In this document: positions 15,269 through 22,813 of the stretch, piece after piece
Layout of the letters: each line of letters starts with the position of its first letter
Position numbering within the stretch: position 1 is the first letter of the stretch
From: Enterobacter soli ATCC BAA-2102
GTDB lineage: Bacteria; Pseudomonadota; Gammaproteobacteria; Enterobacterales; Enterobacteriaceae
NCBI RefSeq assembly: GCF_001654845.1
Contig: NZ_LXES01000056.1
Location: 1 to 42,182, forward strand
DNA length: 42,182 bases
Reading direction: 5' to 3'
Program-made: the position numbers and the translations under genes
The notes under the pieces: model-generated
What the model was told of the DNA's origin: nothing
Databases searched by the model: none
The model's input: only the letters and a program-made list of their open reading frames with translations

Positions 15269-15592
15269 ATGACTCACCCTGAACATATCAGGCCGGTGAC
15301 GGTTACCCGTGACCGCAACGGCTTCTGGACACCTCCGCACTATTTTCAGCCCGCCAGCGATGAAGCCACCCGGGCTGAATTCGGCGACTGGATGCACCGG
15401 CATAACCTGACCTGTGCCACCCGCTGGATGGAAAACGATGCTCCCCCGCATGTGATTGCGGCCTGGGAAAAAGGGAGCACGTGCATCAGTGACTGGCAAC
15501 CCTCAGCGCCTGCCGGTGACGGCTGGTTTATTGGCTCCATTCATGACACGGAAGACGGTCCGGTCTGTATCTGGCTGCGGGAGGTGAAATGA
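15269..15592 (+). CDS. Conserved-looking hypothetical protein before traU (107 aa)
   Basis: Soluble Trp-rich protein with no known fold that I can name. Striking C-terminal segment GDGWFIGSIHDTEDGPVCIW and internal SDWQPSAPAGDG. GGAG precedes ATG 15269 at 15258-15261. It overlaps the traU start by 4 bp (ATGA), so it is coupled to transfer genes although F has nothing here. Confidence 0.65.
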   Translation: MTHPEHIRPVTVTRDRNGFWTPPHYFQPASDEATRAEFGDWMHRHNLTCATRWMENDAPPHVIAAWEKGSTCISDWQPSAPAGDGWFIGSIHDTEDGPVCIWLREVK

Positions 15593-16584
15593 AACGACTG
15601 ACATGGCTTGCCGGTCTGCTGCTGGTACTGATGTCCTGGACACCGGTGCAGGCTTCCGCCGCCAGTAACGCCGGTGACGGCCGGTGGGTTAACCCCATCA
15701 CGGACGTCTGCTGGAAATGTCTGTTCCCGATGACGCTGGGTAACATCCAGCTGGCCTCCGGTCCGCAGAAGGACACCGCCAACCCGTCATCGCCGATCCA
15801 GATTTGCCCCGTTGGTGTGCTCTACCGTATTGGTCTGGCTATCGGATTCTGGGAGCCGATGGCGATGGTGGACGTGACGCGTGAACCGGGTGTGATGGTC
15901 AACATGGGTGGGTTCAAAATCGACCTGGGGCGAACCGGAACCGGAACGTCCGGACAGAGTGACCGGCCCGCTGCCGGCGCGTTCTATCACGTTCACTGGT
16001 ACAAATACCCATTGATCTTCTGGCTCAATATCATCACCAGTCTGGGCTGTTTACAGACCGGTGACATGGATATTGCCTATCTGTCGGAAGTCGATCCGCT
16101 GTGGAACGACAGCACGCTCTCGATGCTGATTAACCCGGAAGCCGCATTGTTCGGCAACGTGGTGGCTCAGGCGGCCTGTGCGGCGGATGCGGTGGCCAGT
16201 GCCGCGGGCATGTCTCTCGCCCCTCTTTTCTGGTGTGCCGGAAGCCAGGGGACAATGTATCCGCTGACCGGTTACACCAGTGGCGAATTTTCACCCCTGG
16301 AAACCTCGTTACTGGTCGGGGAGAGAATGGCGTTCAAGATGCACCGCGAGGGGCTGGTCTGGAATTCTGTCGGGGCTGACAACGCGGTCTGTAACCAGTA
16401 TCCGTCACCCATTATTCCGAAAGACCGGTGGCGATATCAGATGGTGAATATGTACCCCGAGGCAACCAACTGCCACCCGTTCGGCGCTATCACCCAGACC
16501 TGGGGGATGAAACACAATTCCCCGTCCTCCAAAAAGAACTTTGGTTACCTCTTCTGGCGCAAACGTAACTGCGTCTTCCTCTAA
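15589..16584 (+). CDS. traU: TraU, pilus assembly/mating protein
   Basis: Periplasmic protein needed for DNA transfer and, with TraW and TrbC, for pilus assembly. The 331 residues (F 330) have a signal peptide (about 1-23, ending VQASA), then RWVNPITDVCWKCLFPMTLG with the CxxC-like CWKC, and many further cysteines (CLQTGDMD, CAADAVAS, CHPF, CVFL) expected to form disulfides. Ends RKRNCVFL. Preceded by GGAGG at 15580-15584. Confidence 0.96.
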   Translation: MKRLTWLAGLLLVLMSWTPVQASAASNAGDGRWVNPITDVCWKCLFPMTLGNIQLASGPQKDTANPSSPIQICPVGVLYRIGLAIGFWEPMAMVDVTREPGVMVNMGGFKIDLGRTGTGTSGQSDRPAAGAFYHVHWYKYPLIFWLNIITSLGCLQTGDMDIAYLSEVDPLWNDSTLSMLINPEAALFGNVVAQAACAADAVASAAGMSLAPLFWCAGSQGTMYPLTGYTSGEFSPLETSLLVGERMAFKMHREGLVWNSVGADNAVCNQYPSPIIPKDRWRYQMVNMYPEATNCHPFGAITQTWGMKHNSPSSKKNFGYLFWRKRNCVFL

Positions 16585-16594
16585 GGACATGCCA

Positions 16595-17218
16595 ATGAAT
16601 ACCGCTTATCTCCGGGCGCTGATGATCAGCGTCATGGTGTCGCTCGCACCGCAGGCTCTGGCCAGTGCGCAGACTGATATCTCCGTCTCCGACCACAACT
16701 GGATCAAAGGGCAGCAGGACGCACTGGCAGCGATGAAAGAAGGAATGCCTGACCCGGGCGCAGGGCTGCCTGTCTTACCGCAGCCGCAGCAGGATCTGAT
16801 TAACCGGTTGCAGGGCAATATTGCTGCGCAGACCACGACGATGGGGGACAAGGACACCTTTCCTGCCATCTATTTTGTGAGTCTCGGCATTCCCCGGGAA
16901 GGGTTACTCCCCATGCTGAAGGATGCGCGCCGCTACAACATCCCGCCCACGTTACGTGGTCTGGTCAACAACGACATGCGCCAGACTGCCGCCGTCATGT
17001 TTGAGCTGAACAAGGAGGACAAAGATGCCGGCGTGCAAATTGACCCGACCCTGTTCAGCCAGTACCAGATCACTACGGTGCCCGCCCTGGTGGTGACCTG
17101 CCCGGGCCACTATGACGTCATCCGGGGCAGTCTGCCGTTGCAAAAGGCGCTGGAGAAGGTGGCTGAAAGCGGTGACTGTGCCGCAACGGCCCGCCAGCTA
17201 CTGGAGGCTGCACGATGA
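16595..17218 (+). CDS. trbC: TrbC, periplasmic pilus assembly protein
   Basis: Partner of TraW in F-type pilus assembly. The 207 residues (F 212) start with a signal peptide (MNTAYLRALMISVMVSLAPQ, ending ALA). The conserved domain reads FVSLGIPREGLLPMLKDARR, LRGLVNNDMRQTA and QITTVPALVVTC, a thioredoxin-like layout. ATG 16595 with AAGGA upstream is preferred over an in-frame codon at 16541 inside traU. Overlaps traN by 4 bp. Confidence 0.95.
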   Translation: MNTAYLRALMISVMVSLAPQALASAQTDISVSDHNWIKGQQDALAAMKEGMPDPGAGLPVLPQPQQDLINRLQGNIAAQTTTMGDKDTFPAIYFVSLGIPREGLLPMLKDARRYNIPPTLRGLVNNDMRQTAAVMFELNKEDKDAGVQIDPTLFSQYQITTVPALVVTCPGHYDVIRGSLPLQKALEKVAESGDCAATARQLLEAAR

Positions 17219-19071
17219 GAAAATCACTTTTCACCCTGCTGATGCTGTTTTCGCTCCTGGCCGGTGCTGCTGATCCGGCCTTTGATGCAGGTGCAAGTTT
17301 TGGCAAAGGCACGGCATCCAGCGGGACCGACACCCTGAAAAATCCCGGTACGGTGACCAGCGCCATTCCGGGCTATACCGCGAACCCGCCGGAGAAGGGG
17401 TATTACGGTGGCGTGAGTGGCGGAGACGGTGGGCTGGCCAGCAAAGGGCAGGCGGCCCTTCAGGGAAATGATGCTGCACAGTCGGTGATCAGTTCCGGGA
17501 CCACAAACCCGGCGCCCGTCATTGATCCGAAGGCCCCTTTTATCACCATCGGCAAGAACGCGGAGGGTACGGCTGACGGGATCATGGATGGCAGCAGCCA
17601 GCAGTGTACACAGACGACCGTGTCAAAATCGACGTTTGATAACTATTCCTGTAGCGCCGATGTGGCGGTGTCAAAAACCTGTACCCGCGACACGCAGATA
17701 GATGGCCATTATGAAACCCAGGTGTCCACGAAAACCGTGGTTATCTCACCGGCGACGCTGGTTTTCACGAAAATGAATGACAACACGCTGGAGTTTGCGC
17801 TGCCGCTGGATGAACCCGGGGCCACCATGCTGGAAGGTTCAATCACCACGTCGCAAAAAAGCAGCAGCGGAAACCCGTTTTTCAGCTCCACACTGACGTT
17901 CTACGGCACCTCAAAGAAGCTGAAAAATGTGAATAACACGTTTGATGTGGATGTGGCCCAGCAGGTTGTCCCGGCTGACGGGATGCTGCGCGGGACACTG
18001 ACAAATGATGTTTCTGACTATATAGACCAGATGATGTCGTCGGTCATGTCGGCAAAATACCCCAATAGTGATGGCCTTGCGAAAATCACGGCGACAATCA
18101 CTATCGTGACAACGGTGAAAGTCTGGGTCCCGTCGACGACGACCCCGTCTGTCTGTCCGGACAGCCCGGGAGGAAAGAAAACCGGCTCGGTCTGCACCAT
18201 CAAAGGCGGTGACCGGCAGGTGGTTGTTGATGGCGTCACACAGACGGTTCACAGCGACTGCTGGCAGTACACCGATACCTATCTGGTCAGCGAAAACACG
18301 ACCGGCACCTGCGCCTCACTGACCAGCAATGCTGCCTGTACCAAAGCGAGTGAAACCTGCTCTGAGTACATTGACGGCACCTGTTCCCATAAAGACTACA
18401 TCTATCAGTGCCAGACGGTGCATTCGTCCACGGGCCTGGTCTGCGGTGGCCAGTATATCTGCAAGTCAGGGGACTGCGACGACACCAACGGGGCGGGGGA
18501 TAACGGGTTTGACACTGCCGTGGCCAAACTCGCTGGCCTGGCCTCTGCTGCTGAAGACGTCAGGGACCAGAACTCCACCATTAACGTCAGAGCCTTTACC
18601 GGTAAGGCGATGAGCTGTCGTAAAGCGTTCGCGGGATTCTCCAACTGTTGTAAGGACTCTGGCTGGGGCCAGGACACCGGATTATCGGCCTGTAACGATG
18701 ATGAGATGGCCATCGGCAAAGCGAAAGCCAAGAAGATTACCGTCAGTGTGGGTGACCGCTGCGATCGTCAGGTTGCCGGCGTATGTCTCCAGACCAGCCA
18801 TGTTTACTGCGTCTTTGACGGCAAACTCGCCCGCATCATCCAGGAGCAGGGGCGTCGTGACCAGCTGGGCGTGAAATTTGGCAGCGGCAGCAGTCCTGAC
18901 TGCCGGGGGATCACGGTGCCGGAATTGCAGAGTATCGACTTCGACAAAATCAACTTCGCGGACTTCTACGAAGATTTGATGAAAAACCAGAAAGTGCCTG
19001 ACACCAGTACGCAGGTGAAACAAATCAAGGATCGTATCGCCGCCCAGGTGAACCAGCAGGGGGGTAAGTAA
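17215..19071 (+). CDS. traN: TraN, outer-membrane mating-pair stabilisation adhesin
   Basis: Outer-membrane protein that contacts a recipient porin or similar receptor and stabilises mating pairs. The 618 residues (F 602) have a signal peptide (about 1-18) and, by my count, 22 cysteines, mostly in the second half (for example SNCCKDSGWG, GDRCDRQVAG, CLQTSHVYCVFDGKLARI), matching the family's disulfide-rich body. The region about residues 120-330 is the part that varies most between TraN types and sets recipient preference; I cannot assign the receptor type by eye. Begins in an ATGA overlap with trbC and ends directly before traF. Confidence 0.96.
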   Translation: MRKSLFTLLMLFSLLAGAADPAFDAGASFGKGTASSGTDTLKNPGTVTSAIPGYTANPPEKGYYGGVSGGDGGLASKGQAALQGNDAAQSVISSGTTNPAPVIDPKAPFITIGKNAEGTADGIMDGSSQQCTQTTVSKSTFDNYSCSADVAVSKTCTRDTQIDGHYETQVSTKTVVISPATLVFTKMNDNTLEFALPLDEPGATMLEGSITTSQKSSSGNPFFSSTLTFYGTSKKLKNVNNTFDVDVAQQVVPADGMLRGTLTNDVSDYIDQMMSSVMSAKYPNSDGLAKITATITIVTTVKVWVPSTTTPSVCPDSPGGKKTGSVCTIKGGDRQVVVDGVTQTVHSDCWQYTDTYLVSENTTGTCASLTSNAACTKASETCSEYIDGTCSHKDYIYQCQTVHSSTGLVCGGQYICKSGDCDDTNGAGDNGFDTAVAKLAGLASAAEDVRDQNSTINVRAFTGKAMSCRKAFAGFSNCCKDSGWGQDTGLSACNDDEMAIGKAKAKKITVSVGDRCDRQVAGVCLQTSHVYCVFDGKLARIIQEQGRRDQLGVKFGSGSSPDCRGITVPELQSIDFDKINFADFYEDLMKNQKVPDTSTQVKQIKDRIAAQVNQQGGK

Positions 19072-19860
19072 ATGAAACGAAAATGTGTCCTCTGGGGGCT
19101 GTTGCTGGCCTTTGCCGGTCAGTCAGCCCTGGCTGAAGAGATAGTGACACCGGCTGATCCGTTTACCGGCTGGGCCTGGTACAACGAACCGAAAAAACCT
19201 GCTGAGTCGCCCAAAAAACCGTCACAGCCCGCGCCCCAGGCTGTGCCGGATATGAGTAAGCTGTCCGCGCAGGAGCAGGCAAAAGTGTTGCGCGGGTACA
19301 CGATGGAGGCGCTTAACCGCGCCATCCTGTACCCGACAAAAGAGAATACGGCAACGTTCCTGCGCTGGCAGAAGTTCTGGACTGACCGGGGGTCGATGTT
19401 CAGCCAGTCCTTTGCAGCGGCGCAGCTGAGCCACCCGGATCTCGATTACAACCTGGAATACCCGCACTACAACAGCATGGCCCCGTTTGTGCAGACGCGT
19501 GACCAGCAGTCGCGGCAGAACGCGGTGACGCAGCTGGCGCACCAGTACGGTCTGTTTTACTTCTACCGGGGCAGTGACCCGATTGATGTGCAGATGGCGG
19601 GGGTGGTGGCCGACTTTGCCAAAACGAACGGAATATCACTTATTCCGGTGTCGGTGGATGGCCAGGTGGCGGCGACGCTGCCTCAGAGCCGCCCGGACAC
19701 CGGGCAGTCGCGGTCGATGAACATCACCCACTTCCCGGCCCTTTTCCTGGTCGACCCGGCCAGCAAAAACTACCGTGCCCTGTCCTACGGCTTCATGACC
19801 CAGGATGACCTGTCGAAGCGATTCCTGAACGTGGCCACCGGCTTTAAACCGAATTCCTGA
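19072..19860 (+). CDS. traF: TraF, periplasmic thioredoxin-fold pilus assembly protein
   Basis: F TraF (247 aa) is a thioredoxin-like protein without a redox CxxC that acts with TraH and TraW. This 262-aa protein has a signal peptide (KRKCVLWGLLLAFAGQSALA), then PFTGWAWYNEP, a family signature, a helical middle, and a thioredoxin-like second half (YGLFYFYRGSDPIDVQMAG, ISLIPVSVDG, FPALFLVDPAS). No cysteine is present in the thioredoxin-like part, as in F. The start codon directly abuts the traN stop. Confidence 0.95.
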   Translation: MKRKCVLWGLLLAFAGQSALAEEIVTPADPFTGWAWYNEPKKPAESPKKPSQPAPQAVPDMSKLSAQEQAKVLRGYTMEALNRAILYPTKENTATFLRWQKFWTDRGSMFSQSFAAAQLSHPDLDYNLEYPHYNSMAPFVQTRDQQSRQNAVTQLAHQYGLFYFYRGSDPIDVQMAGVVADFAKTNGISLIPVSVDGQVAATLPQSRPDTGQSRSMNITHFPALFLVDPASKNYRALSYGFMTQDDLSKRFLNVATGFKPNS

Positions 19861-19869
19861 GAGCGCCTT

Positions 19870-20358
19870 ATGCTAAATACACTTTTCACCCTCATCCGTG
19901 ATGCAGGGCGGTTCGCCCTGTATTCCTTTGTCCTCGGCCCGGCCCTGTTGATGTATGTCTTTGTGATGTTCGCGGCCTCTGACAGTTCACTTTCCCGGCA
20001 GTTCCTGACGACTTTTCATGGCCTGACTGACGGTGTGCCTCCCGGCAAGGTGATGGGGTGCGTTAATGAGCCTGAGATGGCAATACGCCCCTCACTACCG
20101 AAACCCGGAGAGAAGTTAAAGCCTGTACCTCCGTTAGAGAAAGCGCCGCCTGAAGTGTTATGTGAGCGTGGCCCCGTGGACAGCGATTCATGGGTTCGCT
20201 CAACGGATTCCGTGTTGTGGAACCTCTGGATTCTGGCGGCGATATTTGGCAGTTATCTGTGGTTTTTTTCCCGTTACCTGTCCCGTGTCGCCCAAAAGCG
20301 TATTTCACCAGACAAACATTCGGCTTTGGTACTACAAAAAAAGGAAAAACACGAATGA
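19870..20358 (+). CDS. Hypothetical membrane protein after traF (162 aa)
   Basis: Two hydrophobic segments (about residues 14-36, LYSFVLGPALLMYVFVMFAA, and 115-134, LWNLWILAAIFGSYLWFFS) flank a roughly 75-residue, proline-rich, probably periplasmic loop with two cysteines (GCVNE, LCERG). F has trbA here (about 115 aa); I cannot confirm homology. Overlaps the next gene by 4 bp. Confidence 0.6.
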   Translation: MLNTLFTLIRDAGRFALYSFVLGPALLMYVFVMFAASDSSLSRQFLTTFHGLTDGVPPGKVMGCVNEPEMAIRPSLPKPGEKLKPVPPLEKAPPEVLCERGPVDSDSWVRSTDSVLWNLWILAAIFGSYLWFFSRYLSRVAQKRISPDKHSALVLQKKEKHE

Positions 20359-20573
20359 ACACATCCCTTGTCGCAGGACTGATTTTCTGGGGCACGATGG
20401 CGCGCGTACTGAGCGAGCTGATGACCCTGTCTCCTGAGCATACCCAGCAGGGGTTGCTCTGGTTATGTAACGGGATGTGGGTGGGGGCAGCCGGGATACT
20501 GATTTACGCCGGGTGTCGCTGGTTACGTCATGACAGAACGCAGGACAACAAGGAGGCCGACCATGAACATTAA
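20355..20573 (+). CDS. Small two-helix membrane protein, TraQ-like by position (72 aa)
   Basis: Starts in an ATGA overlap with the previous gene. Two hydrophobic helices (NTSLVAGLIFWGTMARVLSE and LLWLCNGMWVGAAGILIYAG) are followed by a charged tail ending EADHEH. F TraQ (94 aa), the inner-membrane chaperone that inserts propilin, lies at the same place just before trbB, has two helices and a hydrophilic tail ending GGHVSH. Similarity is in layout rather than clear identity, so the TraQ role is inference. Its 3' end overlaps the trbB start by 11 bp. Confidence 0.55.
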   Translation: MNTSLVAGLIFWGTMARVLSELMTLSPEHTQQGLLWLCNGMWVGAAGILIYAGCRWLRHDRTQDNKEADHEH

Positions 20574-21174
20574 ATCCGGACTCACCGCCCTGCTGATTGC
20601 CATGCCGCTGCTGGCTCAGGCCGGGGCGCGGGAAGAGCTGGCGTTGCTTGAGGCTGCCAAGACAGCAACGCCAGTTCATGATACGGCTCTGGCAGCGTCT
20701 GCCGTTCCGGCACCTGCGCCAGTAAACCTGATGTCGCTGCCGGACGGGCGCAAGGCCAATATGAAGGATTATGCCGTGGTGCTCTTTATGCAGGCCCACT
20801 GCCAGTACAGTGCGAAGTTCGACCCGCTGCTGAAAGGCTGGGCTGACCAGCACGATATCAGGGTGTACCCGTACACCCTGGACGGGGGCGGGGACGGGTC
20901 TTTCCCGACGCCGATGATCCCCCGCAAGACGGACCCGAACTCGCCCATAGCCGATGAAATCGTCACGTTCTTCGGCAATGGTCTGCCCATCGCCACACCG
21001 ACCGCCTTTGTGGTCAACGTCAACACCCTGAAGGCGTACCCGCTGACGCAGGGCGTGATGGAAATTCCCACGCTGGAAAGCCGTATGGCGAGCCTGATTC
21101 AGGCTGACCTGGATAACGTCGACCCGAAAACGCTGCCGCCGATGCCGGCAAGTGCGCAGGTCACCCCTCAGTAA
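20563..21174 (+). CDS. trbB: TrbB, thioredoxin-like periplasmic protein with CxxS site
   Basis: F TrbB (181 aa) is a DsbC-like disulfide isomerase of the transfer operon. This 203-aa protein has a signal peptide (MNIKSGLTALLIAMPLLAQA) and the TrbB core VVLFMQAHCQYSAKFDPLL, VYPYTLDGGGDGSFP, ATPTAFVVNVNTLKAYPL. The active site is CQYS (Cys80, Ser83), not the CxxC expected for a dithiol enzyme. A Cys-x-x-Ser site can still act as a monothiol or bind substrates but not as a normal oxidant. AAGGAGG at 20550-20556 fixes the start. An intact CVFC protein is encoded after traI. Confidence 0.9.
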   Translation: MNIKSGLTALLIAMPLLAQAGAREELALLEAAKTATPVHDTALAASAVPAPAPVNLMSLPDGRKANMKDYAVVLFMQAHCQYSAKFDPLLKGWADQHDIRVYPYTLDGGGDGSFPTPMIPRKTDPNSPIADEIVTFFGNGLPIATPTAFVVNVNTLKAYPLTQGVMEIPTLESRMASLIQADLDNVDPKTLPPMPASAQVTPQ

Positions 21175-21191
21175 GACTACCGGACTTCAAC

Positions 21192-21455
21192 ATGACTACA
21201 ACATCGTATGCATTATCGCGTGCCGAGCGCGTGTGGCTGCTGTTCAGCATGACGTTGCTGGCATCCGCCGCGTTTTACGGGACGCTGGCCCATAGCGTGG
21301 TCAGCGCACTGTCCCGCCCGGATATGACCCTTTACCTTCAGGACGTGCCGGTGCTGCTGCTCATTTCGCTGAGTGTCGGCTTCTTTTTTACGGCCACCGG
21401 GCTGTACGTCTGCCGTCTGACCCTGTCCCGAAAACCCCGTGAGGAGATCGCATGA
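21192..21455 (+). CDS. Hypothetical two-helix membrane protein (87 aa)
   Basis: Two hydrophobic segments (about residues 14-34, VWLLFSMTLLASAAFYG, and 53-74, VLLLISLSVGFFFTATGLYV) separated by a short loop, with a basic tail. It lies between trbB and traH, where F has trbJ and trbF. I see no firm similarity to either. Overlaps traH by 4 bp. Confidence 0.6.
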   Translation: MTTTSYALSRAERVWLLFSMTLLASAAFYGTLAHSVVSALSRPDMTLYLQDVPVLLLISLSVGFFFTATGLYVCRLTLSRKPREEIA

Positions 21456-22813
21456 TTAAGACACTGATAACGGCAGGCGTTGTCTTTCTGGCCGGGCTGG
21501 TTGCACTGCCGGCGCAGGCGGACGTTAACGGCGACCTGAACGGGTTCTTCGGCAGTCTGGGCTACAGCGGCAACGTGTCTCAGGCACAGGCCTGGCAGGG
21601 ACAGGCGGCCGGGTACTTTTCCGGCGGTTCGGTTTATTTGCGAAACCCCGTCAAAAACGTCCAGCTCATCTCCATGCAGTTGCCTTCCCTGAACGCCGGC
21701 TGCGGCGGTATCGATGCCTATCTGGGGTCGTTCAGTATGATCAGCGGGGAAGAAATTCAGCGATTTGTAAAACAAATCATGAGTAACGCCGCCGGTTATG
21801 CCTTTGACCTGGCGCTTCAGACGATGGTGCCCGAGCTTAAGCAGGCAAAAGACTTCCTGCAAAAACTGGCCAACGATGTGTACAGCATGAACATGAGTTC
21901 GTGTCAGGCGGCGCAGGGCATTATCGGCGGGTTGTGGCCGGTCACGCAGGTATCGCAACAGAAAATCTGTCAGGACATTTCGGGCGAAACCAATATGTTT
22001 GCCGACTGGGCGGCATCCCGTCAGGGCTGCACCGTAGGCGGACAGAGTGACAAGGTGACCAGCAAGGCTGGGGACGATGAAAAAGACCAGGTACTGAAAA
22101 ACAAGAACCTGATCTGGGACACGCTGAGTAAAAACGGCCTGCTGGGCAACGACCGTGCGCTGAAGGAGCTGGTGATGAGTACGGTTGGCTCAATCATCTT
22201 CAACAAGGACGGAGACGTCACCATTCTGACGCCACTGGTTGATAACCGGGATCTGATTAAAGTGCTGATGCGCGGCGGTACGGCAAAGGTCTACGGCTGC
22301 GATGAAGCCACACTCTGTCTTACGCCGGTTGTTGTGAACCTGACCATCAGCGAATCCAATGCGCTGGTCACGCTGGTCAAAAACCTGATGCTGTCGATGC
22401 AGAACAAACTGGTCGATGACAATGCGCTGTCCGATCAGGAAAAAGGGTTTGTGAACACCACGTCGGTGCCTGTTCTGAAATACCTGACCAACGCCCAGAG
22501 TATGGGGATGAGCGCCACTTACCTGTTGCAGGTGGCTGACTTCATCGCGCAGGACCTGATGATCCAGTACCTCCAGGAGCTGGTTAAACAGGCGAGCCTG
22601 TCGCTTGCCGGCAAAAACTTCCCGGAAGAAGCCGCTGCGAAACTGCGCGACAACGTCATACACGCCCAGGGGCTGCTGGCTGACATGAAACTCCAGTCGG
22701 CCGCTGACCAGAATGCGCTGGATGGCATTGACCGCAACATGCAGTACCTGCAACAGCAGGTATCCACCATTGTTTCCGGCTCTTATCAGAGCAATTACCG
22801 CTGGGGTGACTAA
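21452..22813 (+). CDS. traH: TraH, pilus assembly protein
   Basis: Periplasmic protein, outer-membrane associated, that acts with TraF, TraU, TraW and TrbB in pilus assembly and retraction. The 453 residues (F 458) have a signal peptide (about 1-23, ending PAQA), then DVNGDLNGFFGSLGYSGNVS, GCGGIDAYLGSFSMISGEE and SSCQAAQGIIGGLWP, all typical. The C-terminal third is helical, with Gln/Ala-rich heptads suggesting a coiled coil. Ends in a TAATG overlap with traG. Confidence 0.96.
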   Translation: MIKTLITAGVVFLAGLVALPAQADVNGDLNGFFGSLGYSGNVSQAQAWQGQAAGYFSGGSVYLRNPVKNVQLISMQLPSLNAGCGGIDAYLGSFSMISGEEIQRFVKQIMSNAAGYAFDLALQTMVPELKQAKDFLQKLANDVYSMNMSSCQAAQGIIGGLWPVTQVSQQKICQDISGETNMFADWAASRQGCTVGGQSDKVTSKAGDDEKDQVLKNKNLIWDTLSKNGLLGNDRALKELVMSTVGSIIFNKDGDVTILTPLVDNRDLIKVLMRGGTAKVYGCDEATLCLTPVVVNLTISESNALVTLVKNLMLSMQNKLVDDNALSDQEKGFVNTTSVPVLKYLTNAQSMGMSATYLLQVADFIAQDLMIQYLQELVKQASLSLAGKNFPEEAAAKLRDNVIHAQGLLADMKLQSAADQNALDGIDRNMQYLQQQVSTIVSGSYQSNYRWGD

